Shown here: in pieces, positions 26,924 through 36,044 of the stretch
Layout: each line of letters begins with the position of its first letter
Numbering within the stretch: position 1 is the stretch's first letter
Origin: a virus
IMG/VR virus record: IMGVR_UViG_3300019776_000961
Coordinates: 124,001 to 188,000 of that record
Length of the DNA: 64,000 nt
Direction: 5' to 3' (one strand)
The notes under the pieces: model-generated
What the model saw: only the letters and a program-made list of their open reading frames with translations
Databases searched by the model: none
Told to the model about the DNA's origin: nothing
Made by a program: the position numbers and the translations under genes

Positions 26924-27717
26924 AAGTTGTAACGAATTTTGATCATAACTATCACGACGACCCTATTCGATATTTTAAGTTCGAGGAGTTTCAGGATATT
27001 GCGGAGGATAGCATCCTCTTCGTAGGTGCACATCCGCATCAGAGTATTGCAGAACCTGCTGATGTACCAAAGTATTTCTTCAGTACAGAAGAGCAATCTT
27101 GGTCACAGGATGGTACTGATCAATATCTTTCCTTTGTAGATAAGATTCTTACGATATGTCCACCGAGTGTTACTGGTAGACAAAAAAGACAGGCAGCGTT
27201 CTTTCCCCTTAATACAAAAGATATACCATCAGATATAGAAAAAAAATATGATGTAATATATACAGGATTTGCTGGCGGTGATCATATCTCTAAATTATTA
27301 GATGTAATTAAAAATTTTAATTATAGATTAGTTAGCTTTAGCAGTCACGGTGGTCTTACAACAGACTTAAATGCATCATATAAGGATAAACTTAATTTAA
27401 TTGCACAATCTAAGCTTTGCATTACTCATAATCAAACCGGTACAGGCACACCTCAATTGAAGAGTAGAATTTTTGAAGCTGCATTTTGTAAGAGCCTCAT
27501 GCTTGTTCTTCGCGATGAATATAACATCGTAGAGGAATGGTTTACTCCAGAAGTTGATTTTATCTATTATGATATGGACAATCTTGAGCAAACAATAAAG
27601 GCTTGTCTACAGGAGCCTGAGGCATGTGAGGAAATAGCTAATAATGCATTTAATAAGGCAACTACTAATTATACGACAGAAAAGTTTATAGAAAAATATA
27701 TAGGATTTAAAAAATGA
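26920..27717 (+). CDS. GT-B glycosyltransferase-like protein
   Basis: 265 aa. The C-terminal half (ITHNQTGTGTPQLKSRIFEA, then LMLVLRDEYNIVEEWF) follows the pattern of group 1 glycosyltransferase donor domains. The N-terminal domain is short. Overlaps both neighbours by 4 bp. Confidence 0.7.
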   Translation: MKVVTNFDHNYHDDPIRYFKFEEFQDIAEDSILFVGAHPHQSIAEPADVPKYFFSTEEQSWSQDGTDQYLSFVDKILTICPPSVTGRQKRQAAFFPLNTKDIPSDIEKKYDVIYTGFAGGDHISKLLDVIKNFNYRLVSFSSHGGLTTDLNASYKDKLNLIAQSKLCITHNQTGTGTPQLKSRIFEAAFCKSLMLVLRDEYNIVEEWFTPEVDFIYYDMDNLEQTIKACLQEPEACEEIANNAFNKATTNYTTEKFIEKYIGFKK

Positions 27718-28649
27718 ACAAGTACATTGTAACAACAACTATTAATTCTCCAACTGAAGCAACGCTTAAGTTCTGTGAGAAGAAGGATTGGAATTTTATT
27801 ATTGTAGGTGATACGAAGACACCAGAGTCTGAATACCGTGAACTCGAAGATCGTTATCCAAATGTTGAATATCTATCACCTGCACAGCAGGAAGAGAAAT
27901 ATGATATCTTGAGCGATACTATTGGATGGAAGACAATTCAACGTCGTAATATCGGGTTTGTACATGCATATAATAAGGGTGCTGATGTACTCGCAACGGT
28001 TGATGATGATAATATTCCGTATGAAAATTGGGGTGAAAATCTTTATATTGGACAGGAGATAGAGTGTGATAGCTATACAACAGATAATCTAGTGTTTGAT
28101 CCACTTGCTGTAACTAATCACAACTACCTCTGGCATCGCGGTGTTCCAATTGAACTTCTTCAGAAAAAGAACAATGTAACATATACAGGTAAAACAAAAC
28201 GTAAAGTTTTGATTCAAGCAGATCTCTGGGATGGTGATCCAGATATTGATGCAATGGCTCGACTGACATATAAGTCACTCGTTAAGTTTAATATTACTCG
28301 ACCTTATTGCAGTAATGTAATTTCACCGTTTAATAGTCAAAATACATTTATTGCTCGCGAAGTAATACCGTATTATACGGTGCTACCCTACGTGGGACGC
28401 ATGGACGATATTTGGTCTAGTTATTACGTACAGACACTCTTCAAAGACAATCTTATCTACGCACCAGCATCGGTCTATCAAGATAGAAATGTACAGGATC
28501 TTATTACAAATCTAGAGAAAGAAGTTATTGGTTATCGCAACACGTTAAGCTTTATTCTTTCAAATTGTGATTATAACTGCAATTTTATTCCAGAAGAAAC
28601 AAGACAGTTCTTCAAGACATATAGAGCTTGCTTCTCCGATCAACTTTAA
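27714..28649 (+). CDS. STELLO-like (DUF288) glycosyltransferase
   Basis: 311 aa. VTTTINSPTEAT at the N-terminus, FIIVGDTKTP and TVDDDNIPYENWG (metal-binding DDD) match the STELLO/DUF288 group of putative glycosyltransferases. In the cassette, just before the epimerase gene. Confidence 0.72.
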   Translation: MNKYIVTTTINSPTEATLKFCEKKDWNFIIVGDTKTPESEYRELEDRYPNVEYLSPAQQEEKYDILSDTIGWKTIQRRNIGFVHAYNKGADVLATVDDDNIPYENWGENLYIGQEIECDSYTTDNLVFDPLAVTNHNYLWHRGVPIELLQKKNNVTYTGKTKRKVLIQADLWDGDPDIDAMARLTYKSLVKFNITRPYCSNVISPFNSQNTFIAREVIPYYTVLPYVGRMDDIWSSYYVQTLFKDNLIYAPASVYQDRNVQDLITNLEKEVIGYRNTLSFILSNCDYNCNFIPEETRQFFKTYRACFSDQL

Positions 28650-28660
28650 TAAAGTATAGC

Positions 28661-29656
28661 ATGAAGACAGCATTAGTATTAGGAGCCGGTGGCTTTATCG
28701 GTAATCATCTTGTTAACCGCCTCAAAGACGAAGGTTATTGGGTGCGTGGAGTTGATTTAAAATATAATGAATATCAGGAAACAAGAGCTGATGATTTTGT
28801 AATTGGTGATTTAACTGATACTTTAGTAGTGAGAAATGTTATGTGGGCACCAGAGCAAAAAAGCTATACTGAAGGTTCATTTGATGAAGTTTATCAACTC
28901 GCAGCTGATATGGGCGGCGCAGGTTATATTTTTAGCGGTGAGAATGATGCAAATGTTATGCACAATTCTGCAACAATTAATCTTAACGTTGCTGATACAG
29001 CTGTAAAGAATAATATTAAGAAGCTATTTTACAGTAGTAGTGCGTGTATGTATCCTGAGCATAATCAGTTAGATCCTAATAACCCAAACTGTGAAGAGAG
29101 TAGTGCATATCCTGCTAATCCTGATAGTGAATACGGCTGGGAAAAACTTTTTAGTGAGAGACTATTTCTCGCATATAATCGAAATTATAAGCTGAATGTG
29201 CGCATTGCACGCTTTCATAATATCTTTGGACCAAAGGGTTCGTGGAATAACGGTAAGGAAAAGTCACCAGCAGCAATATGTCGTAAGGTAGCTCAGGCAA
29301 GGACTGGTGAAGAAATAGAGATCTGGGGTGATGGTGAACAGACACGTAGCTTCCTTTACATAGACGAATGTCTTGAGGGTGTTCGTCGTTTAATGAATCA
29401 AGATGAATTTCTCGGCCCTGTTAATATTGGATCTGATGAAATGGTCACAATTAACAAACTAGCAGATATCGCATGTGAAATCGGAGGTAAAACACTTGTA
29501 AAGAAGCACATACCTGGTCCCCTCGGAGTGCGTGGTAGAAACTCTGATAACAATCTTATTTTTGCTAAACTTGGATGGAAGCCAACTCTTTCACTAAAAG
29601 AAGGTTTAACAAAAACTTACAACTGGATTAACGAGCAAGTTCATTTACAATCGTAG
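28661..29656 (+). CDS. GDP-mannose 3,5-epimerase-like SDR enzyme
   Basis: 331 aa from ATG 28661. GAGGFIGNHL binds NAD; YQLAADMGGAGYIFSGENDA and FYSSSACMYPE are close to GDP-mannose 3,5-epimerase (GDP-L-galactose forming). YGWEKL supplies Tyr-xxx-Lys. It could also act as the epimerase/reductase partner of the Gmd-like enzyme, since no separate GDP-fucose synthase is present. Confidence 0.83.
   Translation: MKTALVLGAGGFIGNHLVNRLKDEGYWVRGVDLKYNEYQETRADDFVIGDLTDTLVVRNVMWAPEQKSYTEGSFDEVYQLAADMGGAGYIFSGENDANVMHNSATINLNVADTAVKNNIKKLFYSSSACMYPEHNQLDPNNPNCEESSAYPANPDSEYGWEKLFSERLFLAYNRNYKLNVRIARFHNIFGPKGSWNNGKEKSPAAICRKVAQARTGEEIEIWGDGEQTRSFLYIDECLEGVRRLMNQDEFLGPVNIGSDEMVTINKLADIACEIGGKTLVKKHIPGPLGVRGRNSDNNLIFAKLGWKPTLSLKEGLTKTYNWINEQVHLQS
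29624..29651 (+). promoter_or_regulatory. Sigma70-type promoter
   Basis: TGGATT, 16 bp spacer, TACAAT; expected +1 is the A of ATG 29658. Confidence 0.62.
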
Positions 29657-29657
29657 T

Positions 29658-30245
29658 ATGATTGTAACAGATATTAAAAACTACGACGGAAGTATTCTAC
29701 ACTCACGATTTGCTTACAAGTACTTTCGTGACAGAACACTACCTATTGGTAATATTATTGCTTTCCGTGCACCTATGCATGTAGAGGCTGAGGGTATGAT
29801 TGACACAGAGGATGTACTCAATAATGATTATATCTATAGTGATGATGCAATTAATTTTTTATGGGAGATCCCTAATCTAGATTCTTTCGGTGCTGTCGCG
29901 TACCAGAGACTCCTCAATACACAGATTGCGAATATTCTAAGTATAAAGTACTTGAGAGCTCCCATTGAAGTTGATGGTGATGACCTTATTGTATATAAGG
30001 AGCATAATCAAGGCGGTGTCACACAGGTAAAGGGTAAGTGTAGTGTAAGTATTACCTATTCAAAGAATAATGTAGCTCTTGGACACACAGGTATTAATAT
30101 TGAAGCTGGAAAGAAGGCACCTGCCTTTGCATTCTCTACAAGACTTGGTGATACAGAAGCAGAAGAGTTGATGAAGACAGTAATTGATATCTTTTATAAG
30201 ATGAATGAAGATATCTTCCTCGCTACTACAAAGGTTATTAGCTAA
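29658..30245 (+). CDS. DUF366-like protein
   Basis: 195 aa. DIKNYDGSILHSRFAYKYF at the N-terminus, EDVLNNDYIYSDDAINFL in the middle and KCSVSITYSKNNVALGHTGI toward the end resemble the DUF366 family of small cytosolic proteins (distant biotin/lipoate-ligase-like fold). I recall no established function. Leaderless-type promoter; the next gene starts immediately after its stop. Confidence 0.6.
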   Translation: MIVTDIKNYDGSILHSRFAYKYFRDRTLPIGNIIAFRAPMHVEAEGMIDTEDVLNNDYIYSDDAINFLWEIPNLDSFGAVAYQRLLNTQIANILSIKYLRAPIEVDGDDLIVYKEHNQGGVTQVKGKCSVSITYSKNNVALGHTGINIEAGKKAPAFAFSTRLGDTEAEELMKTVIDIFYKMNEDIFLATTKVIS

Positions 30246-30608
30246 GTGACGATATTTGATGTTATTGCGAGCGTTCTTTTCAAGAACAAAAAGAATTGTC
30301 TAACATCTCATGATGAAGAGAGTACATTCTCACCATACCTTGTTAATAGGTGGGCAAGTATGTATTCTCCTCAGCTTGCAAAAGAAGCAAATACTTTAAA
30401 CAAGTATGTTGGTATCTTTGAGAATAAACTCGATCTTTATAATCTATTTGTTGCTTATTATTCAAAAGTTTCACCCAAAAAAATTCAATACTTTAAGAAG
30501 GTAAAGAAAACAAATGATGAAGAAGATCAGACAATTGCATTATATGCAAAGAATCTCGAACTATCAAAGCGTGAAATAAATGAATACATTGCCTTTTTAA
30601 AAAATTAA
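30246..30608 (+). CDS. 62: Clamp-loader small subunit gp62-like
   Basis: 120 aa from GTG (TAAGTG junction). FSPYLVNRWASMYSPQLAKE followed by an aromatic/basic segment (YYSKVSPKKIQYFKKVKK) and a helical tail follows the short gp62 of T4-like cyanophages, which works with gp44 to load the gp45 clamp. Similarity is by pattern only. Confidence 0.58.
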   Translation: MTIFDVIASVLFKNKKNCLTSHDEESTFSPYLVNRWASMYSPQLAKEANTLNKYVGIFENKLDLYNLFVAYYSKVSPKKIQYFKKVKKTNDEEDQTIALYAKNLELSKREINEYIAFLKN

Positions 30609-30620
30609 ATAAGTTCTTAT

Positions 30621-31085
30621 ATGTCTATCTCTATTGATAATTTAGCGCCACAGAAAAGTCTTATTGACTTTTCCGCTTTACCAAAAAATTCTTTTAATTC
30701 AGTTTTCTACGGTTACAATCTTAAGCAAGTTCTTGACGATATATTGCTCGTTAACTACGTTGATCAAACAGACGACGGTCGTGAAATTATACGTAATGGT
30801 ATTCACGTGCCTGTAAATGCTGAAACAAAGGCATGGAGAATTGGTAAGGTTATTCTAGCTGGACCGAACGTTCGTTTTACGAAGGTTGATGACTATGTCT
30901 GCTTTCCCAATAACCTAGGTGTACCGGTCGCTAATCTTGATATTGATGGTTACGGTACATTAAACTCTGGAATCTTTCTAAACGAACAACGCATTTTTGG
31001 TATTTGTTCTGTACGTACTGACGATAATGAAAGTGTCGCTGCCCACATTAAAAAATCTTCTACTAAGCAACGTCGCAGAGATTAA
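30621..31085 (+). CDS. GroES/gp31-like co-chaperonin
   Basis: 154 aa. DDILLVNYVDQTDDGREII, KVILAGPNVRFTKVDDYVCF and FLNEQRIFGIC give the beta-barrel pattern of GroES and T4 gp31, which caps GroEL for capsid protein folding. A mobile-loop-like segment lies between. An ATTAAATA element sits at 30604-30611. Moderate confidence because the family is divergent. Confidence 0.55.
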   Translation: MSISIDNLAPQKSLIDFSALPKNSFNSVFYGYNLKQVLDDILLVNYVDQTDDGREIIRNGIHVPVNAETKAWRIGKVILAGPNVRFTKVDDYVCFPNNLGVPVANLDIDGYGTLNSGIFLNEQRIFGICSVRTDDNESVAAHIKKSSTKQRRRD

Positions 31086-31404
31086 GTTCTATCGTCGTCG
31101 GCTTAAGCCGGGATCATCTCCTACAAGGAGAATGCTCTGTACGAATTCACTCAATTTACTCAATAGTGTTGAAGGTCGTCTCGCTTTAAACTATAGACGC
31201 GCTATCAACATGCCGAAGTTTGATCCTACACAAAAAAATCTAGTTATAACGTGGGATATTATAATGCAGGATTATCGATGTATAAATGCAAGTGCGTGTG
31301 ACCTTATACAGGTAATACCAGCGAACAAGGAATTCTGGAAATTTTTTAACGAAAAGTTAGCTGGTATGTCAGCCCCAGAAAAAATTAATTTCATGAACGT
31401 ATGA
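31027..31404 (+). CDS. DUF2693/WYL_2-like small protein
   Basis: 125 aa from ATG 31027, overlapping the GroES-like gene by 59 bp in another frame. Beta-barrel-like pattern (EIKFYRRRLKPGSSPTRRML, VITWDIIMQDYRCINASACD) resembles the small SH3-like DUF2693 proteins of T4-like phages. Function unknown. ATGA overlap with the following gene. Confidence 0.5.
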   Translation: MKVSLPTLKNLLLSNVAEIKFYRRRLKPGSSPTRRMLCTNSLNLLNSVEGRLALNYRRAINMPKFDPTQKNLVITWDIIMQDYRCINASACDLIQVIPANKEFWKFFNEKLAGMSAPEKINFMNV

Positions 31405-31748
31405 CATCAATAGATCAAATAGAAGAACATATTAAACCGCTTCTCCTCACTGAGACTACATTTACTCTCGAGGGTAAAAAAATAAAAGTCGGTCGCCTTA
31501 TTCTATTTTGCATACGTGATTTTTTCTGCGTTTTTACGTTTATCGATAGCGCAAAAAATAAGCGTACTACGTATGAGATACCTTATCCGTTTAGCATAGA
31601 AAAGGAAAATAATAATTTAATTTTCGATTATACTATTGAGGCGTTTAGTGAAAAAAACGCAGAAATACAAGCTCAGGCAAACGCTTTGCAGTTTCAGAAA
31701 GTTTCAAAACTTTTTAATAAAAAACTCATTGTTACTTCGCGCATATAG
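31401..31748 (+). CDS. Hypothetical protein
   Basis: 115 aa, ATGA-coupled to the upstream gene. A hydrophobic beta-rich centre (RLILFCIRDFFCVFTFID) and a helical C-terminus are visible. No recognised family. Confidence 0.55.
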   Translation: MTSIDQIEEHIKPLLLTETTFTLEGKKIKVGRLILFCIRDFFCVFTFIDSAKNKRTTYEIPYPFSIEKENNNLIFDYTIEAFSEKNAEIQAQANALQFQKVSKLFNKKLIVTSRI

Positions 31749-31756
31749 TATATACT
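31729..31756 (+). promoter_or_regulatory. Sigma70-type promoter of helicase
   Basis: TTGTTA, 16 bp spacer, TATACT; expected +1 is the G of GTG 31763. Confidence 0.6.
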
Positions 31757-31762
31757 ATAATA

Positions 31763-33391
31763 GTGCGAAGCAGTTTAAAGACATTATTTCCAAGCGACTA
31801 CGTCCCGACGCAGCAACAAGCAAAACTTTTAGATAAGATTGATATAGGTCTTCAGAAAAACAAATTTGTAATTTGTTGTGCACCAACTGGCTCAGGTAAA
31901 AGTATGCTAGCGCGTACAATAGCTGAATTATCAGATGAACCTACAGATACAACCCGTGACCTAATAACAAGCTATAGAGCTTTTAAGCAAGACTTCTCCG
32001 GTCAGTTTATACACGAACAAGATTGCCTTGCTGAGCCAGCGTTTGGCTCCTTCGTACTCACAATTACTAAATCTCTTCAGGACCAATATCTTAGTCTTTT
32101 TGAAACTACAGATATCTTAAAAGGAAAATCAAATTATATATGTGCAGTAGACGATAACTTCATGGTAGATTTAGCACCGTGTACGTTTGCTTCATCTATT
32201 AAAGATGATTGCTGGGCTAAGAATAAATGCGGTTACTATACAGCAAGAAATAACGCACTGTTGTCAAGATTCGCTGCATTGAATTATAAGATGTTTCTTG
32301 CCCTGCCTAATCACGTTAAAAGAAAAAATGTTATTATATGTGACGAGGCCTCAGAATTAGAAGACGAATTAATAAGGCAATTTTCTGCTGAAATAATATA
32401 TGAGAAGTTAAAGCAGTGTGATATTAAACACAAACAACTCATCACAGATAATCAAGAGCGAGCTCGCGCTTGGATATACGAACTACTTGAACGTATAACT
32501 AACTCATTAGAGGATATTATGACAATCGCAGCAAAGACACCAACAATGTTGTCACGAGCTGAAAAAATTAAATTTCAGTATCTTAAAAATTTACACAAGT
32601 CGCTAACTACAATTGATTCCATGTGGGATAAATGTGAATATGTTATCGACGTTGATGCAAATAAAGTATCTTTTACACCTCTGAAAGCCGATTCTCTTGC
32701 ACGACATATTTTTGATTACGCAGATAAGGTGGTTCTCATGTCTGCAACGATCATCGATCATGTACATTATGCGCGTTCATTGGGTATAAAAGACTACACA
32801 TATGTAGAAGAGGAGAGCGGTTTTGATCCGAATAAATCACCTATCTATGTTTCTACAGCTCTTAAGCTCAACCATAAAAATCTAAAAACTGAATTACCAA
32901 AGGTATGCGAACAGATTCGACAGATTGTTGATCATCATAAGAACGAAAAAGGAATTATTCATACCCATACACAAGAGATAACGAACTTTCTTCAAGAACG
33001 CTTTTGCGATAGTGACAGGTATCTGTACCGTGATATAGTTACAAACAATGAGGCAATTCTTAAAGAACATAGCGCAAGAAAGGATCCAACAGTTCTCGTA
33101 TCACCATCACTAACATACGGGATTGATCTTAAGGATGACTTAGCTAGGTTTCAAATTATAATTAAACTGCCATTCCTTCCGTTAGGATCAAAGCGTATTA
33201 AGAAAATGTTTGAATTAGATAAGGTGTGGTATGAAAATAAAATGTTAAATGCTATCGTACAGGCCTGCGGAAGAGCGACTCGCAGTAAAGATGATCATTC
33301 TGTAACGTATATTCTCGATGGAAATTTCATTAACGTGCTGAGGAATGCAAAGAATAAGCTACCAAAGTATTTTATAGATAGAATACATTAA
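31763..33391 (+). CDS. DinG/XPD-like SF2 helicase
   Basis: 542 aa from GTG. Walker A is CAPTGSGKSMLA and motif II CDEASELED. Four cysteines between them (CAVDDNFMVDLAPC, then CWAKNKCGYY) are placed like the iron-sulfur cluster of XPD/DinG helicases. The last motif has QACGRATRSKDD. Likely a 5'-3' DNA helicase in replication or repair. A leaderless-type early promoter precedes it. Confidence 0.85.
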   Translation: MRSSLKTLFPSDYVPTQQQAKLLDKIDIGLQKNKFVICCAPTGSGKSMLARTIAELSDEPTDTTRDLITSYRAFKQDFSGQFIHEQDCLAEPAFGSFVLTITKSLQDQYLSLFETTDILKGKSNYICAVDDNFMVDLAPCTFASSIKDDCWAKNKCGYYTARNNALLSRFAALNYKMFLALPNHVKRKNVIICDEASELEDELIRQFSAEIIYEKLKQCDIKHKQLITDNQERARAWIYELLERITNSLEDIMTIAAKTPTMLSRAEKIKFQYLKNLHKSLTTIDSMWDKCEYVIDVDANKVSFTPLKADSLARHIFDYADKVVLMSATIIDHVHYARSLGIKDYTYVEEESGFDPNKSPIYVSTALKLNHKNLKTELPKVCEQIRQIVDHHKNEKGIIHTHTQEITNFLQERFCDSDRYLYRDIVTNNEAILKEHSARKDPTVLVSPSLTYGIDLKDDLARFQIIIKLPFLPLGSKRIKKMFELDKVWYENKMLNAIVQACGRATRSKDDHSVTYILDGNFINVLRNAKNKLPKYFIDRIH

Positions 33392-33397
33392 TAAATA
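33390..33397 (+). promoter_or_regulatory. Late promoter AATAAATA
   Basis: Predicted +1 equals the G of GTG 33403. Confidence 0.75.
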
Positions 33398-33402
33398 ATT
33401 CT

Positions 33403-34212
33403 GTGCAGACTCAAACGTTTCACTTCGAGGTTAAGGATCTTCTTACGCAGTTTATAGCTGCGTTCGACGATATTATTATTAATCGCTACGATAAAAATAG
33501 AAACGTTGTAAGTAAACTACAAGTACGTTATGTTTATTCACCTAAGCAGCGTGTTATATATGATCTTGTTAATAAAGCTCAGAACATAACTATACCTGTT
33601 GTCTCCATTAGTATTAGTAATATCTCAAGAGATGAAAGCCGTGTTTTTAATAAGATCGGTGGTTATTTTTATGCTAAAGGAGCTAGTGATAATGACAAGT
33701 ATGCTACTTCTACCAGTTATAAGAGCCCGGTCCCTGTTAACATCGGCATTAACATGTCGATTCTTACTAAGTTCCAATCCGACATGGATCAAATTTTATC
33801 TAACTTCATTCCTTATAATAACCCATATATCATTCTCTCATGGAAGTTACCTGATGATGTAGCTACAGGTGGTTTTAGTGTACCGCAGGAAATTCGTAGT
33901 GAAGTGCTCTGGAGCGGGGATATATCTATGACGTACCCAACAGATATTAATGCTTCTGAAAAGTACAGAGTTGCCGGTGATACAACCTTTACAATAAAAG
34001 GATGGTTATTTCCGGCGCAGACAAACGATGTTGGCAATATTTTCTATATTGATACACACTTCTATAATTCAAGAAACGTAACATTGTATAATGATCTATC
34101 TGGTGAGACGTTTACATACCCTGTTTCGACAGGTCTCGTAAGTGATCAAGATAACATTACAATTAACGGTTACCCGCAGATTACCAATACAGGGTTTAAT
34201 TTAAACAGTTAA
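33403..34212 (+). CDS. 15: Tail terminator/sheath stabiliser gp15-like
   Basis: 269 aa from GTG, same size as T4 gp15 (272 aa). FIAAFDDIIINRYDKN, followed by a Tyr/Pro segment, SISISNISRDESRVF and FQSDMDQILSNFIPYNNPYI, is the layout of T4-like gp15, which caps the tail tube and joins sheath to neck. Placed directly before the portal gene. Confidence 0.68.
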   Translation: MQTQTFHFEVKDLLTQFIAAFDDIIINRYDKNRNVVSKLQVRYVYSPKQRVIYDLVNKAQNITIPVVSISISNISRDESRVFNKIGGYFYAKGASDNDKYATSTSYKSPVPVNIGINMSILTKFQSDMDQILSNFIPYNNPYIILSWKLPDDVATGGFSVPQEIRSEVLWSGDISMTYPTDINASEKYRVAGDTTFTIKGWLFPAQTNDVGNIFYIDTHFYNSRNVTLYNDLSGETFTYPVSTGLVSDQDNITINGYPQITNTGFNLNS

Positions 34213-34233
34213 TTTGAGTTTCAACCCTTTCTT

Positions 34234-34241
34234 TATAAATA
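34234..34241 (+). promoter_or_regulatory. Late promoter TATAAATA of the portal gene
   Basis: Perfect element; predicted leader of 10 bases to ATG 34257, longer than at most other sites. Confidence 0.82.
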
Positions 34242-34256
34242 ATTATTGCTTTTATT

Positions 34257-36038
34257 ATGGCTGATTCAACAAACCCGGATAGAGAGAGTACATTTGGTCG
34301 TAGTTTGATGAGATATATCTCGTCTAAACTCCCGTATCAATCTCTTAGCGTACAGGACAGGATTGAGCAGCTAAACCCTAAATACGATACATTTTTTGAT
34401 AAAGGTACTCATAGAGATGAAGCACTAATAAGACAGTCCATCTCATCATCATTTCAAACAACTGATGATCTTTATGCAAATGTAATTCAAAACAAGGATT
34501 ACCATAATTTCATGTATGCCAATATCCAGCCGGATAAAGGCAAGAGATTAATGGATTATCGTGTTATGGCAGCTTTCTCCGAAGTTGCTGACGCATTAGA
34601 TGAGATATGTGATGAATTTATTAATAAGGACGAAAACGGAGAAATTATTAAACTTCGTTTTGTAGAATCTGAATTATCAGAGGAGCAAAAAACAAAAGTT
34701 AAGAAAGAATTTAGAAAGTATGTAAATTTCTTTGATCTCGAACATAACGGATGGGAGTACATTAGACAGCTTCTTGTTGACGCTGAGCTTTACTTTGAAC
34801 ATATCATACATAAGAAGCATCCGAAGGAAGGTATTCTCGGTGTCGTAATGGTGCCATCCGATGTTATTGATCCAATTTTAGAAAATGTACAGAACATGGT
34901 CGTAAAAGGTTATCTACTAAGAAAGCCAATTTATGATGCAAAGAACCCTGGTAAGGTCGCAAAAGTAGAGATGATACCTATGGACGTAAATCAAATTACG
35001 TACATTAATTCAGGTATTTGGAACGAATCAAAAACTTTACGTTTACCGTTTATTGAAAATGCAAGACGTGCTTATCGTCAGTTGAGTCTTATTGAAGACG
35101 CTATCGTCATTTATCGATTAGTGCGTGCGCCAGAGCGTCTCGTCTTTAACGTCGATGTAGGTACAATGGCACCTGCAAAAGCTGAAGCGTATTTACGTAA
35201 GCTCATGACCAATTACTGGTCAAAGCGTACTTACGATGCTAATCAAGGTGCTACTGTTCAGAAGTTCAATCCTCAGTCCATGCTTGATAGTTTTTGGTTT
35301 GCAAAGCGTCAAGGATCAGAAGGTACATCTGTTACTCAATTACAAGGTGGAGCTAACTTAGGTGAGTTGACTGACTTAATGTACTTTGTAAAGAAGCTCT
35401 ACAAGTCACTCAAAGTACCTGCGTCTCGTCTTAACCCTGAAGAACAGTTTAAAGACGGTATGGATATTCTTCGTGAAGAGTTAAAGTTTGCTCGCTTCAT
35501 TATAAGACAGCAGCAGCGTTTTGCAGAAGGTCTGAAGAATGGATTTGTAACTCATTTAAAACTTCGTGGCATCTGGGAAGAGCTAAAGCTTCGCGAGACA
35601 CATCTCGATTTACATTTCAACCCACCGACAAACTTTTACGAACTACGCGAGCAGCAAAAGCTACAGCTCAAAGTTGAAAGCTTCAATGGCATTACACAGA
35701 GTGACTTTGTATCAAAGACATACGCACAGAAACGCTACCTCGGATGGTCTGATTCTGACGTTATGGCTAATAGAGAGTTCCTTAGAAAGGATCGTGAACT
35801 TATGTGGGAGCTTGATCAGATTACTAACGGTGGACCCAATTGGGATGAAATGGGTACAGCAGCTCCAGGTCAGGCACCAGCAGGTGGCGGAGGCATTGGC
35901 GGTGCGCCATCTGAAACACCACCGGCGTTTGGGCCTGCACCAACTGGCGGTGAAGCTCCAGAAGCTGGTGCACCAGAAGCAGCTCCTGCAGAAGCACCGC
36001 CGGCATCAGCACCAGCCGCTGGAACACCAACCGCTTAA
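34257..36038 (+). CDS. 20: Portal vertex protein gp20
   Basis: 593 aa (T4: 524). The N-terminal domain and EVADALDEICDEFINKDENG, then RLVRAPERLVFNVDVG, ATVQKFNPQSMLDSFWFAKR and VPASRLNPEEQF are gp20 hallmarks. The last 60 residues are an Ala/Pro/Gly/Glu-rich tail not needed for the fold. The dodecameric portal nucleates head assembly and is the DNA gate. Confidence 0.95.
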   Translation: MADSTNPDRESTFGRSLMRYISSKLPYQSLSVQDRIEQLNPKYDTFFDKGTHRDEALIRQSISSSFQTTDDLYANVIQNKDYHNFMYANIQPDKGKRLMDYRVMAAFSEVADALDEICDEFINKDENGEIIKLRFVESELSEEQKTKVKKEFRKYVNFFDLEHNGWEYIRQLLVDAELYFEHIIHKKHPKEGILGVVMVPSDVIDPILENVQNMVVKGYLLRKPIYDAKNPGKVAKVEMIPMDVNQITYINSGIWNESKTLRLPFIENARRAYRQLSLIEDAIVIYRLVRAPERLVFNVDVGTMAPAKAEAYLRKLMTNYWSKRTYDANQGATVQKFNPQSMLDSFWFAKRQGSEGTSVTQLQGGANLGELTDLMYFVKKLYKSLKVPASRLNPEEQFKDGMDILREELKFARFIIRQQQRFAEGLKNGFVTHLKLRGIWEELKLRETHLDLHFNPPTNFYELREQQKLQLKVESFNGITQSDFVSKTYAQKRYLGWSDSDVMANREFLRKDRELMWELDQITNGGPNWDEMGTAAPGQAPAGGGGIGGAPSETPPAFGPAPTGGEAPEAGAPEAAPAEAPPASAPAAGTPTA

Positions 36039-36044
36039 TAATAT

